A stretch of 64,000 nt of DNA from Amycolatopsis arida (lineage in GTDB: Bacteria; Actinomycetota; Actinomycetes; Mycobacteriales; Pseudonocardiaceae): positions 377,731 through 441,730 of the forward strand of contig NZ_FOWW01000001.1 of the NCBI RefSeq assembly GCF_900115565.1, in the 5' to 3' direction. The first letter of the stretch is position 1; every line of letters begins with the position of its first letter. The notes beneath the pieces were generated by a model. The model did not search any database. It was not told where the DNA came from and saw nothing but the letters and a program-made list of their open reading frames with translations. The position numbers and the translations under genes are program-made. This document shows positions 52,452 through 63,221 of this stretch, piece after piece.

Positions 52452-52557
52452 GGGTCCGAGCCCGCCGAACGCGGCTGGCTCGCCACCGGGCGCGGGTTCG
52501 ATTCGGCGATGCTCGAGGCCTGGCACGGCGGGCGGTGCGGTGTTTGAATCTCCCGCC

Positions 52558-53460
52558 ATGACACTTCACTCCTTCGTGCCTCGCCCGTCCGCGCTATGGC
52601 GGGCACTCGGCGTCACCGCACTGGCCGCAGGTTTGCTGGCCGCGGCGGCCACCCCCGCCGCGGCCATCAACTCCTACAACGCCGTCCCGGCGCCCGAGCG
52701 CACCGAGGTCGGTGCGCTCGTCGCGACCTGGGACCACGACCGCGACCCCGGCACGCCGGACCGGGTCGACTGGGTGTGCTCGGGCACCATGGTCGACGCG
52801 GACACGTTCCTCACCGCCGCGCACTGCACCACCGGCTGGCCGGAAGGTGCGCGCTTCTTCGTGTCGCTGGCGCAGGACGTGCAGGCCGGCCTCGACGCCG
52901 CGGCGGAGCGCTTCCCCGGCGATCCGGCGGCGGTCGCGAGTGCGGTCGGCGTCGGCGGGGTGGCCCACTCCGACCCCGGCTACCCCGGCAACTCGGCCGA
53001 CTCGCACGACATCGCGGTGGTCGAGGTGCCGGCCGGCGCCATGGCGTCGAGGTGGTCGTTCACCCCGGCGACGCTGCCCGCGGCCGGCGCGCTCGACCGG
53101 CTCGGGCCGCGCGGGCTGAACGGCACGCCGTTCACCGTGGTCGGCTACGGTACGCAGGAGGCGCGGCGCGGTCCCGGTGGGCACACCCACCCGGGTGGCG
53201 GGATGCGGATGCGGGCGCCGGTGACGTTCAACGCGCTGAACAAGACGTGGGTGCGGCTGGCGATGACCGAGCCGCAGGGCAACGGCGGTGCCTGCTACGG
53301 CGACTCCGGCGGACCGAACTTCGCGACGATCGACGGCGCGCGGGTGCTGGTGTCCACCACCATCACCGGCGACGTGCCCTGCTACGCCACCAACGTGACG
53401 TACCGGCTGGACACGCCGGGTGCGCGGGCCTTCCTGCGCCCGTTCGTGGCCCTGCCCTGA
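52558..53460 (+). CDS. Secreted trypsin-like serine protease (S1)
   Basis: 300 residues: signal peptide cut after AAATPAAA (about residue 36), then a chymotrypsin fold with the triad His89 (TAAHC), Asp151 (SHDIAVVEV) and Ser250 (GDSGGP). There is little or no propeptide. Secreted protease; cleavage preference unknown. Followed by a clear hairpin at 53468-53512. Confidence 0.93.
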   Translation: MTLHSFVPRPSALWRALGVTALAAGLLAAAATPAAAINSYNAVPAPERTEVGALVATWDHDRDPGTPDRVDWVCSGTMVDADTFLTAAHCTTGWPEGARFFVSLAQDVQAGLDAAAERFPGDPAAVASAVGVGGVAHSDPGYPGNSADSHDIAVVEVPAGAMASRWSFTPATLPAAGALDRLGPRGLNGTPFTVVGYGTQEARRGPGGHTHPGGGMRMRAPVTFNALNKTWVRLAMTEPQGNGGACYGDSGGPNFATIDGARVLVSTTITGDVPCYATNVTYRLDTPGARAFLRPFVALP

Positions 53461-53467
53461 GGTGTTG

Positions 53468-53512
53468 GCCCGTGCCCCTTCCGGCTTCCCGCGTGGCCGG
53501 GAGGGCACGGGC
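53468..53512 (+). terminator. Bidirectional terminator between protease and FMN-binding gene
   Basis: GCCCGTGCCC and GGGCACGGGC form a perfect 10-bp stem with an inner CCGGC/GCCGG stem. It starts eight bases after the protease stop. The next gene is convergent. Confidence 0.7.
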
Positions 53513-53555
53513 GCCGGGGCGGCTCCCAGGCGTGGGACCGGACGCGCCCCGGTGC

Positions 53556-53612
53556 GGGATTCACGGTCCCGAACGTCGAACTCGCCGTTCCGAACGTCGG
53601 ACTCACGTGTTC
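53556..53612. repeat. 21-bp tandem array, CTCGCCGTTCCGAACG type
   Basis: Two and a half 21-base units (TCACGGTCCCGAACGTCGAA then CTCGCCGTTCCGAACGTCGG), same family as 10847-10935. It overlaps the end of the FMN-binding gene by a few bases. Confidence 0.65.
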
Positions 53613-54040
53613 CAGGAGTCCTTGCTGCTGTCCCAGGTCAGCCAGCGCTCGGGGCGCATGCGGACCAACTCGTTCCTCGCGCCGGCCATGCCGTCGACGT
53701 AGGCCTTGGCCTCGTCCTCCGGGAAGTACCGGGCGGCGATGGCGACCATCTCCTCGGTGGTGGGCGACTCGTCGAACGCGACCACCGAGCCCTCCAGCAT
53801 CACGTACTGGTAGGGCATCTCGTCCCGGTGCACCACGAAGCTGAACCGCTTCGCCTCGCGCAGCAGGCGGTCCTTGAGCGAGCCGACCTCCATCCACACC
53901 ACGAGGTCGCCGCCCGGCTCGTAGCCGTACCACACGGGCACCGCCAGCGGCGCCCGCTCGGGCCGGTTCATCGTGATCACGCCGATCCGCCGCTCGGCGA
54001 GGAAGGCCTGGCGCTCGTCCTTGGTCATGGCCGCCATCAT
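53603..54040 (-). CDS. Pyridoxamine 5'-phosphate oxidase-family FMN/F420-binding protein
   Basis: 145 residues, split beta-barrel fold of the PNPOx-like family: RRIGVITMNRPERAPLAVPVWYGYEPGGDLVVWM, then KRFSFVVHRDEMPYQYVMLEGSVVAFD. Actinobacterial members often bind F420 or FMN; substrate unknown. ATG at 54040; several Met codons follow. Confidence 0.85.
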   Translation of the reverse strand: MMAAMTKDERQAFLAERRIGVITMNRPERAPLAVPVWYGYEPGGDLVVWMEVGSLKDRLLREAKRFSFVVHRDEMPYQYVMLEGSVVAFDESPTTEEMVAIAARYFPEDEAKAYVDGMAGARNELVRMRPERWLTWDSSKDSWNT

Positions 54041-54173
54041 GAGGTCTCACCCTTCGTCGGCGCCCGCCCCAGCGGGCTCTACCGCTGCCCAACTCGACCG
54101 GTGGACCGGATATTTCCGACGCACCGATCGCGCTCAGACCAGGTCGGCCAGGTCGAGCCGAACTTACAGCGGT

Positions 54174-54473
54174 TCAGCAACGCTGAGCTTCCCAGTCGTA
54201 GACCACGATGTCAGGACGGCGGTTGAGCAACGGGACGTCCCGCAAGCGGAGGTCGACGTCGAAATCAACCGCGTGCTGCGGGCCACAAGCGGCTTCGAGC
54301 ACGTTGGCCAGCCGGCAAACGATGGTCTGGTGCGGCCGGCGTGGCGCCACGTTCACGACGATGGCTCCGCCCACGACCTCGACCCGGCGGCAGATCTCCT
54401 CGGGCAGGGCTTCGTATTCCGCCGCGGTGAGCCCCTCCGGGGGGAGCATCATCCAGTCGGGCAGGGCCGTCAT
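54174..54473 (-). pseudogene. Uma2-family endonuclease, truncated
   Basis: 99 residues. The first half of a Uma2 domain is clear (EGLTAAEYEALPEEICRRVEVVGGAIVV, RRPHQTIVCRLANVLEAAC, NRRPDIVVYDWEA) but it ends at a TGA before the second catalytic part; intact members have about 190 residues. The DNA downstream does not continue the domain in another frame that I can see. It is likely a broken fragment. Confidence 0.65.
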
Positions 54474-54531
54474 GGAACCCCTTACTCGTCAGGTGTCCCC
54501 AGGACAGCCCGGTAGCGGCCGACCGGAGTCG

Positions 54532-55806
54532 TCATGCGCGGGTGGGGTCGGTGGCGACGCGTTCGATGCGGGCGCCGAGGCGGTTCAGGTTCTCCACGAA
54601 GTGCGGGTAGCCGCGGTCGATGTGGAACACGTCCCACACCTCCGTCACGCCGTCGGCGCACAGCCCGGCCAGCACCAGCCCGGCGCCGGCGCGGATGTCG
54701 GAGGCCCACACCGGCGCGCTGGACAGCCTCTCGACGCCGCGCACCACCGCGTGGTGGCCGTCAGTACGGGCGTCGGCCCCGAGGCGAACCATCTCCTCGA
54801 TGAACCGGAACCGCGCCTCGTACACGTTCTCGGTGATCATCGACGTGCCGTCGGACACCGACGACAGCGCCACGGCGAACGGCTGCAGGTCGGTGGCGAA
54901 CCCCGGGTAGGGCAGTGTCACGAAGTCCACCGACCGCGGCCGGTCGGGCTGCACCACGCGGAACCCGTCGCCGTCGAACGTGGTGACCTCGGCGCCGGCC
55001 AGCCGCAGCTTCTCCAGCACCAGCTCCAGGTGGTGCGGGTTCACCCCGCGCACGGTGATGTCGCCGCGGGTCATCGCCGCGGCGAAGGCCCACGTCGCGC
55101 CGACGATCCGGTCGCCGATCACCCGGTGCTCCACGGCGTGCAGCTCGTCCACGCCGCGCACGGTCAGGGTCGACGTCCCGGCGCCCTCGATGTGCGCCCC
55201 CATCCGGGTGAGCATCGTGCAGATGTCGGTGATCTCCGGCTCGCGCGCCGCGTTGTCGATCACCGTGGTGCCCTCGGCGAGCACCGCCGCCATCAGGATG
55301 TTCTCCGTCGCCCCGACGCTGGGGAAGTCCAGCCAGATCTGCGCGCCGCGCAGGTGGTCCGCCTTGGCCACCACGCAACCGTGCTCGATGGAGCTGGTGG
55401 CGCCGAGCTTGCGCAGCCCGTTCTGGTGCATGTCCAGCGGCCGCGACCCGATCGCGTCACCGCCGGGCAGCGCCACCACCGCCCGCTTGAGCCGGCCCAC
55501 CAGCGGCCCCAGCACACACACCGACGCGCGCAGCTTGCCCATCGCCGGCGAGTCCGCGCGGTGCGACAGCGCGGTCGGGGTGGTGATCCGTACCGTGTCG
55601 CCGTCGATCGACACCGCGCAGCCCACGCTGCGCAGCACGTCGGCCATCAGCGGCACGTCGAGGATCTGCGGACAGTTGGTGATCGTCGTGGTGCCCTCGG
55701 CCAGCAGTGCCGCCGCCATCAGCTTGAGCACGCTGTTCTTGGCTCCGACGACCCCGACCTCGCCGACCAGTCGCGCACCACCGTGCACGTCGAAGTGCTC
55801 GCTCAT
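54532..55806 (-). CDS. murA: MurA, UDP-GlcNAc enolpyruvyl transferase (Asp117 form)
   Basis: 424 residues. Catalytic Lys23 in [23 protein letters not shown] and [16 protein letters not shown] are conserved. The active-site loop reads LPGGDAIG: Asp117 stands where most bacteria have the Cys that fosfomycin alkylates. Mycobacterial MurA has the same change and is naturally fosfomycin-insensitive. First committed step of peptidoglycan synthesis in the cytoplasm. [13 protein letters not shown] at 55806. Confidence 0.95.
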   Translation of the reverse strand: MSEHFDVHGGARLVGEVGVVGAKNSVLKLMAAALLAEGTTTITNCPQILDVPLMADVLRSVGCAVSIDGDTVRITTPTALSHRADSPAMGKLRASVCVLGPLVGRLKRAVVALPGGDAIGSRPLDMHQNGLRKLGATSSIEHGCVVAKADHLRGAQIWLDFPSVGATENILMAAVLAEGTTVIDNAAREPEITDICTMLTRMGAHIEGAGTSTLTVRGVDELHAVEHRVIGDRIVGATWAFAAAMTRGDITVRGVNPHHLELVLEKLRLAGAEVTTFDGDGFRVVQPDRPRSVDFVTLPYPGFATDLQPFAVALSSVSDGTSMITENVYEARFRFIEEMVRLGADARTDGHHAVVRGVERLSSAPVWASDIRAGAGLVLAGLCADGVTEVWDVFHIDRGYPHFVENLNRLGARIERVATDPTRA

Positions 55807-55935
55807 GGCCGCCAATCATGCCTGCCGCACCGCGGCGGCCGGCCGGCAGGTGGGCTGGTGGGCTGGTGCGAAGCCGCCCCCACTCCGTTATGTTACTAAT
55901 TTCCCCTTTTTCGTTCGAACACGAAGGGAAGCAAC

Positions 55936-56826
55936 ATGGGACTGGGGCGGACGGGCACGGCGACACTCGCCGGCGTGCTGGCGGTGGTGATCTCGCCGGC
56001 GCCGGCGCCGGCGCCGGCGCAGGTGGCGGGGCCGCTGTGCGGTGCTTCGTTCCTGCCGGAGTCGCCGAACGAGACCTACCAGCAGGCGTTCGAGCGGGTG
56101 AACGGCTACTACCGCCTGGAGTCGGTCCGGGTGTTCTACACCCTGCCCAAACCGTGGCCGGGCAAGGTCGACGCCGGTCGGCGGCCGCTGACCGTGTCGT
56201 TCAAGGCCGCCCCGAAGGACATCCTCGCCGGCCGGCACGACGCGCACTTCCGCACCTGGTTCGCCGACGCACCCAGGGACGTGGACGTGAACTGGACGTA
56301 CTTCCACGAGCCAGAGGACAACATCGCCCGCGGGGAGTTCACCGCGGCCGACTACCGCGCGGCGTGGCGGTACCTGCACCGGCTCGCCGCGGCGGCCGGC
56401 AACCCGCGGCTGCACCCGACACTGATCCTGATGGACTGGACCGTCGACCCTCGCTCCCAGCGGAACTGGCGGGACTACTACCCCGGCGACGCCTATGTCG
56501 AGGTGCTGGCCTGGGACGCCTACAACCAGGTCACGGGCGTGACTAGGCGGTACCGCCCCGCCGAGGAGATCTTCGGGCGCGTGGTGGCGGTGAGCAGGGA
56601 CGCCGGCAAGCCGTTCGCGATCGCCGAGACCGGCAGCGCCATCGCCGAGGGCGACGACGGTCGAGGTCGCGCGGCCTGGTTGCGGCAGGTCACCGACTAC
56701 CTGACCCGGCACGGCGCGCGGTGGGTGCAGTACTTCGACATCGACTTCCGGGCGCAGGGCCACAGCGACTACCGGCTGCGCGACGCCGCCTCACAGCGGG
56801 CGTGGCGGGAGTTCTGCGCCCGCTGA
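55936..56826 (+). CDS. GH26-like secreted glycoside hydrolase
   Basis: 296 residues. Signal peptide followed by a Pro-Ala tract (encoded by a GCCGGC repeat at 55995-56019). The TIM-barrel part has WTYFHEPED (acid/base Glu125) and FAIAETGSA (nucleophile Glu231), the GH26 layout. Substrate probably a mannan or related beta-glycan; not proven. Upstream DNA is AT-rich (TTATGTTACTAATTT), a strong promoter candidate. Confidence 0.82.
   Translation: MGLGRTGTATLAGVLAVVISPAPAPAPAQVAGPLCGASFLPESPNETYQQAFERVNGYYRLESVRVFYTLPKPWPGKVDAGRRPLTVSFKAAPKDILAGRHDAHFRTWFADAPRDVDVNWTYFHEPEDNIARGEFTAADYRAAWRYLHRLAAAAGNPRLHPTLILMDWTVDPRSQRNWRDYYPGDAYVEVLAWDAYNQVTGVTRRYRPAEEIFGRVVAVSRDAGKPFAIAETGSAIAEGDDGRGRAAWLRQVTDYLTRHGARWVQYFDIDFRAQGHSDYRLRDAASQRAWREFCAR
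55995..56019. repeat. GCCGGC hexamer run
   Basis: Four tandem GCCGGC units inside the signal/linker of the GH26-like gene, coding Pro-Ala repeats. Unit number could change by slippage without breaking the frame. Confidence 0.75.
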
Positions 56827-56893
56827 GCGGCTCGGCCGGCCGGGCTCGGTCGGGTTCGGTCGATCGGGCGCGGCCGGCCGTAGACTGCGCGGT

Positions 56894-57487
56894 ATGCCGG
56901 TAAGGATCAATCGCGTGTACACCAGGGTCGGCGACAGCGGCACCACCGCGCTGGGGGACGGCTCGCGGGTGCCGAAGACGTCGCCACGGCTGGGCGCCTA
57001 CGCCGACGTGGACGAGACCAACTCGGTGATCGGTGTGGCGATCGCGCTCGGCGACCTCTCCGACGAGGTGGCTGACGTCCTGCGCGCGGTACAGAACGAT
57101 CTTTTCGACGTCGGCGCCGACTTGTGCGCGCCGGTGGTGGAGAACCCGGAGTTCCCTCCCCTGCGGATCACTGAGTCGTACGTCGAGCGGCTGGAGAATT
57201 GGTGTGACGATTTCAACGCCCGGTTGCCCAAACTGACATCGTTCATCCTCCCGGGTGGTAGCGCGGGGGCGGCACTGCTGCACCAGACGCGGACGGTGTG
57301 CCGCCGGGCCGAGCGCGCCGGTTGGGCACTCGTCGAAGCCGACGAGGCGCGGACCAACGTGCTGGCGGTGAAGTACCTGAACCGGCTGTCCGACCTGCTG
57401 TTCATCCTCGCCCGGCTGGCCAACCCCGACGGCGACGTCCTCTGGCGCCCCGGCGGCGACCGCCACCCCGACCGGCCCACCCGGTGA
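56894..57487 (+). CDS. pduO: ATP:cob(I)alamin adenosyltransferase (PduO type)
   Basis: 197 residues: TRVGDSGTTALGDGSRVPKTSPRLGAYADVDETNSVIG (ATP-binding glycine loop and the ETNS motif) and RRAERAGWALVEADEARTNVLAVKYLNRLSDLLFILAR. It adenosylates cob(I)alamin to make coenzyme B12, the cofactor of the MeaA-type mutase. The gene is a usual neighbour of the ATP synthase and murA in actinobacteria. Confidence 0.94.
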   Translation: MPVRINRVYTRVGDSGTTALGDGSRVPKTSPRLGAYADVDETNSVIGVAIALGDLSDEVADVLRAVQNDLFDVGADLCAPVVENPEFPPLRITESYVERLENWCDDFNARLPKLTSFILPGGSAGAALLHQTRTVCRRAERAGWALVEADEARTNVLAVKYLNRLSDLLFILARLANPDGDVLWRPGGDRHPDRPTR

Positions 57488-58201
57488 AGGTTTCGCCTGG
57501 AATCAGCCTCGCGAGAGATCGACAAGCGATGGCGATTTCGCCAGCCCAGGTGATCTTTCGATGGGCAGCGATCTTGTTTACCGATCTTGATTGCCAGAGT
57601 CGCAACGAACAGCCCGACTGGAGCAAGTTCTCCCCGAACTGTTCCGAAGCCCATCATCGCCTATTACTCTGGCGATCCAACTGATTACCAGGGGCGACCA
57701 GGGGGTCGGTCGGGTGGGCAGGGAGATCAGGGGGCACGCCGTGTCCGATCCCAGATCTACGTTCCACCGCGGCAGGCCGACTTACCCGCGCCGGCGCCGG
57801 ACGTGGTGCCGAGGTGGCTGTCCGACGGCACCATCCTGTGGATGACCGACAACACTCCAAGAGTGCGGGTTACGCCTTCGACCGAGCGGAACGGAAGGCC
57901 ATCGCCGACATCTGGCGAATCCTCCACAACAGCACGTCTTGGCGGAGCCGGTCTTGCTCGAGATCTTCGGGCGTCAGGTCCGCGACCAGGAGCGGGCCTG
58001 TTCCGCCGAGTTGACCCTCTCCTCGAGGAACAGACGATCACGCCGCATACAGCGGCCTCGACTCGGTCAGGACCGTGTCCCGGAGCAACGGGTGCAGTGA
58101 CCGCCGGGACACCAGGTCGACCGGCCGGCCGTCCCTCGGCGACGCGAGCGGCGAACACGGCGACGCGACCGGCGAACACGCCGGGGAAGGCGCGGCGGGG
58201 G
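57488..58201. other. Gene-free stretch, lower GC, with 21-bp array
   Basis: About 710 bases between convergent pduO and the DUF2550 gene. The first 200 bases are notably less GC-rich (TTTACCGATCTTGATTGCCAG and so on) and contain a hairpin TGGCGATTTCGCCA at 57530-57543. I could not recognise a protein in any frame; short frames look like degenerate coding remains. The end holds the 21-bp array at 58133-58190. Confidence 0.55.
58133..58190. repeat. 21-bp tandem array, AACACGGCGACG type (second site)
   Basis: Units at 58133, 58154 and 58175, core AACACGGCGACGCGACCGGCG; same unit type as 23565-23655. Confidence 0.75.
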
Positions 58202-58636
58202 TCAGCTGGCGCGGGGGATGCGGCGGCCGGGGGGTGCGGACTCGAGCCAGGAGAGGAAGCCGGTGAGCGCGTCGGGGCCCATGGCGATCTCGATGGCCTC
58301 CTGGCGGTCCGACTCGCAGCGCAGCACGGTCGCCCCGGACGGCACGGCGTACGACTCCGTCCCGATCGGGTCACGCCGGTCGGCGATCTGCAGGCTGTCC
58401 CGGGAGAACACGCGGTCCGGTCCGCTCCGCAGGCTCCACACCCGATACCAGACGAACTCCTCGCCCCGGTACCGTCCGATCCCCAGGTGCCAGCCGGACC
58501 GCTCCTTGTCCGGCTGCCAGCGCAGTGCCACGCTCACGCCGCCGAACCGGCGCATGCGCTGCCACCGCAGCACGTACCAGACCGCGACGACGAGCAGAGC
58601 CAGCAGGAGCGCCAGGACCACCAGTGCGACGTCCAC
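58202..58636 (-). CDS. DUF2550 membrane protein
   Basis: 144 residues: N-terminal helix VALVVLALLLALLVVAVWYVL, then a PH-like domain with WHLGIGRYRGEEFVWYRVWSLR. Standard gene directly after atpC in actinobacteria; function unknown. 25 bases after atpC. Confidence 0.9.
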   Translation of the reverse strand: MDVALVVLALLLALLVVAVWYVLRWQRMRRFGGVSVALRWQPDKERSGWHLGIGRYRGEEFVWYRVWSLRSGPDRVFSRDSLQIADRRDPIGTESYAVPSGATVLRCESDRQEAIEIAMGPDALTGFLSWLESAPPGRRIPRAS

Positions 58637-58661
58637 GACCGGCTCCCGCTCGCCGCTCGCC

Positions 58662-59027
58662 TCAGGCCGACTGTCCGGCCGCGCGCAGCCTCGCTCCCGC
58701 CCTCGCGCGTTCCGCCTCGTCCTCGGCGGCGAGCGCGGCCCTCGCGGCCTCGACGTCGATCTCCTCGCCGAGCTCGGCCGACTCCGCCAGCACGCTCACG
58801 CCGGTGGCGGTGACGGACAGGAAGCCGCCGTGCACCGCGGCCGTGACGGTCTCACCGTCGGTGGTGGTGATCTTGACGACGCCGCCCTCGACGAGCTGGC
58901 CGAGGACCGGCTCGTGTCCCGGCAGCACGCCGATCTCACCCTCGGTGGTCTGCGCGACCACGAAGGTGGCTTTGCCCGACCAGAGGCGACGCTCGACCGC
59001 GACCAGCTCCACGGACATGTCAGCCAC
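58662..59027 (-). CDS. atpC: ATP synthase epsilon subunit
   Basis: 121 residues: beta-sandwich ([39 protein letters not shown]) and a two-helix C-terminal end ([19 protein letters not shown]). Part of the F1 central stalk, can inhibit rotation. GTG start behind AAGGAG. The 125-base gap to atpD has a GTGTAG/CTACAC hairpin with an inner CGGTA/TACCG (59061-59099), a possible differential-expression element. Confidence 0.94.
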   Translation of the reverse strand: MADMSVELVAVERRLWSGKATFVVAQTTEGEIGVLPGHEPVLGQLVEGGVVKITTTDGETVTAAVHGGFLSVTATGVSVLAESAELGEEIDVEAARAALAAEDEAERARAGARLRAAGQSA

Positions 59028-59152
59028 GTTGCTCTCCTTCACCTCGGGCGCTTCCCGGCAGTGTAGTCGGTGCGCCGCCGGTACCGGGTACCGCTACACG
59101 AACGACGGGACCGAAGTCCATAAAGGACCACAGCCCCGCCGTCCGCGGCCGG

Positions 59153-60577
<1,425 letters not shown>

Positions 60578-61513
60578 TTACACATCACTTCCTGCGGCGG
60601 CGAGCGCATCGGCGCCACCGACGATTTCGCTGATCTCCTGGGTGATCTGGGCCTGGCGAGCCTGGTTGGCCTCACGGGTCAGGGTGTTGACCAGCTCGCT
60701 CGCGTTGTCCGACGCCGACTTCATCGCCGTCCGCCGGGCCGCCAGCTCGGAGGCCGCCGACTCCAGCAGCGCGGCGAAGATCCGGGTGTTGATGTACTTC
60801 GGCAGCAGCGCCGAGAGCAGCGTCTCGGCGCTCGGCTCGAAGTCGTAGGCCGGCGGCACGGTGGTGGGCTCCTCGTCGGTGTACTCCACCTCCAGCGGCG
60901 CCATCCGCCGGGCCACCGGCACCTGCGACAGCATCGACCGGAACTCGGTGTAGACGATGTGCAGCTCGTCGACGCCGAGAATGCCGTCCGCGCCGGGCGC
61001 GTCGCCCTCGTCGTCCGCGCCGGCCATGAACGCCTCGACCAGCGCCTCGCCTGCGGCGGCCGCGTCGGTGTAGCGCGGCTGCTCGGAGAAGCCCGACCAG
61101 CTGCCGGCCACCTCCCGCCGACGGAACTGGTAGTAGTTCAACCCCTTGCGGCCGATCACGTAGACCTCGGGCTGCTTGCCCTGCTCGCGCAACAGGGACA
61201 GCAGCTCCTCGGTGGCCCGCAGCACGTTGGCGTTGTAGCCACCACACAGGCCCTTGTCACTGGTCACCACCAGCACCGCGACCCGCCGCGGGTTGGGACG
61301 CTCGACCAGCAACGGGTGGTCCAGGTTGGCCGCGGCACCGGCCAGCGCGGACAGCACGTTGGTGATCTCCTCGGCGTAGGGCCGGGACGCCTCCACCCGC
61401 GCCTGTGCCTTGCTGATCCGCGAGGTCGCGATCAGCTCCATCGCCTTGGTGATCTTGCCGACCGACTTGGTCGCCCGGATCCGTTGGCGGAGTTCACGAA
61501 GTTGTGCGGCCAT
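60578..61513 (-). CDS. atpG: ATP synthase gamma subunit
   Basis: 311 residues: N-terminal [39 protein letters not shown], and C-terminal [10 protein letters not shown] coiled-coil end. Rotor axle of F1. An actinobacterial insertion ([21 protein letters not shown]) lies mid-protein. Confidence 0.96.
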   Translation of the reverse strand: MAAQLRELRQRIRATKSVGKITKAMELIATSRISKAQARVEASRPYAEEITNVLSALAGAAANLDHPLLVERPNPRRVAVLVVTSDKGLCGGYNANVLRATEELLSLLREQGKQPEVYVIGRKGLNYYQFRRREVAGSWSGFSEQPRYTDAAAAGEALVEAFMAGADDEGDAPGADGILGVDELHIVYTEFRSMLSQVPVARRMAPLEVEYTDEEPTTVPPAYDFEPSAETLLSALLPKYINTRIFAALLESAASELAARRTAMKSASDNASELVNTLTREANQARQAQITQEISEIVGGADALAAAGSDV

Positions 61514-61524
61514 CAGCTACCCGA

Positions 61525-63165
61525 CTACTTCTTCGGGGCGGGCTTGGCGACCTTCACGGTCTCCTGCCCGACCTTCTCGGCTTCCATTGCCTCGGCCTCG
61601 TGCTCGACGAGCGGCTGGCCGGAGGAGGTGGTGAAGTTCTTCTTGAACTCCTCGGCCGCCTCGGTGACCCGCTGGGCCAGCTCGTCGCTCCACTTACCGG
61701 TGTCCCGGATCTCCGCCAGGATGCCCTCGTGCTTGTGCCGGATGTTCTCCAACAGCTCGGCGTTGAACCGGCGGACGTCCTCGATCGGCACGGTGTCGAA
61801 ATGCCCGTTGGTGCCCAGGTACACCGACACCACCTGCTCCTCGACCGGCACCGGCGAGTACTGCGGCTGCTTGAGCATCTCGTACAGCCGGGCACCGCGG
61901 TCCAGCTGCGCCTTCGACGTGGCGTCCAGGTCGGAGGCGAACGCGGCGAACGCCTCCAGCTCCCGGTACTGCGACAGGTCGATCCGCAGCGAGCCGGAGA
62001 CCGTCTTCATCGCCTTGATCTGGGCGTCACCGCCCACCCGGGACACCGACACACCGACGTCGATCGCCGGGCGCTGGCCCGAGTTGAACAGGTCGGACTG
62101 GAAGAAGCACTGCCCGTCGGTGATCGAGATCACGTTCGTGGGGATGTAGGCCGAGATGTCGTTGGCCTTGGTCTCGATGATCGGCAGGCCGGTCAGCGAG
62201 CCGGCGCCCAGCTCGTCGGACAGCTTCGCGCACCGCTCCAGCAGCCGGGAGTGCAGGTAGAAGACGTCGCCGGGGAACGCCTCGCGGCCCGGCGGGCGGC
62301 GCAGCAGCAGCGAGAGCGCGCGGTAGGCCTCGGCCTGCTTGGTGAGGTCGTCGAACACGATCAGCACGTGCTTGCCCTGGTACATCCAGTGCTGCCCGAG
62401 GGCCGAGCCGGAGTACGGGGCCAGCCACTTGAAGCCGGCGGAGTCGGAGGCGGGGGCCGCGACGATGGTGGTGTACTCCATCGCGCCGTGCTCCTCCAGC
62501 GCGGTCTTCACGGCGGCGATGGTGGAGCCCTTCTGCCCGACCGCGACGTAGATGCAGCGCACCTGCTGCTTCGGGTCGCCAGTCTCCCAGTTCTTCTTCT
62601 GGTTGATGATCGTGTCGACGCAGACGGCGGTCTTGCCGGTCTTGCGGTCACCGATGATCAGCTGGCGCTGGCCGCGGCCGATCGGGGTCATCGCGTCGAT
62701 CGCGGTGATGCCGGTCTGCAGCGGCTCGGACACCGGCTGCCGCTGCACCACCGACGCGGCCTGCAGCTCCAGCGCCCGGTTCTCGTGCGTCTCGATCTCG
62801 CCGAGCCCGTCGATCGGGTGGCCGAGCGGGTCGACGACCCGACCAAGGAAGGCGTCGCCGACCGGGATGGACAGGATCTTGCCGGTCCGCTTGACCTCCT
62901 GGCCTTCCTCGATCTGCTCGTAGTTGCCGAGGATGACGACACCGATCCGGCGCGGCTCGAGGTTCTGGGCCACCCCGAGGATGCCGCCGGGGAACTCCAG
63001 CAGCTCGTTGGCCATCGTCGAGGGCAGCCCCTCGACGTGGGCGACGCCGTCACCGGTGTCGAGGACCGTGCCGACCTCTTCCCGGCTCACATCCGGGGTG
63101 TAGCTCGAGACGTAGTTCTCGATCGCACTGCGGATCTCATCCGAGGAGATCGTCAGCTCCGCCAT
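61525..63165 (-). CDS. atpA: ATP synthase alpha subunit
   Basis: 546 residues: N-terminal [17 protein letters not shown], Walker [11 protein letters not shown] near residue 172, and the C-terminal extension ([34 protein letters not shown]) typical of actinobacteria, where in mycobacteria a similar tail blocks ATP hydrolysis. 11 bases before atpG. Confidence 0.97.
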   Translation of the reverse strand: MAELTISSDEIRSAIENYVSSYTPDVSREEVGTVLDTGDGVAHVEGLPSTMANELLEFPGGILGVAQNLEPRRIGVVILGNYEQIEEGQEVKRTGKILSIPVGDAFLGRVVDPLGHPIDGLGEIETHENRALELQAASVVQRQPVSEPLQTGITAIDAMTPIGRGQRQLIIGDRKTGKTAVCVDTIINQKKNWETGDPKQQVRCIYVAVGQKGSTIAAVKTALEEHGAMEYTTIVAAPASDSAGFKWLAPYSGSALGQHWMYQGKHVLIVFDDLTKQAEAYRALSLLLRRPPGREAFPGDVFYLHSRLLERCAKLSDELGAGSLTGLPIIETKANDISAYIPTNVISITDGQCFFQSDLFNSGQRPAIDVGVSVSRVGGDAQIKAMKTVSGSLRIDLSQYRELEAFAAFASDLDATSKAQLDRGARLYEMLKQPQYSPVPVEEQVVSVYLGTNGHFDTVPIEDVRRFNAELLENIRHKHEGILAEIRDTGKWSDELAQRVTEAAEEFKKNFTTSSGQPLVEHEAEAMEAEKVGQETVKVAKPAPKK

Positions 63166-63221
63166 TGTGTTCCCGCTCTCGCTGTCTGTTGCCAGTGTTG
63201 TGAAGTACCTGTTGCCGCTGC

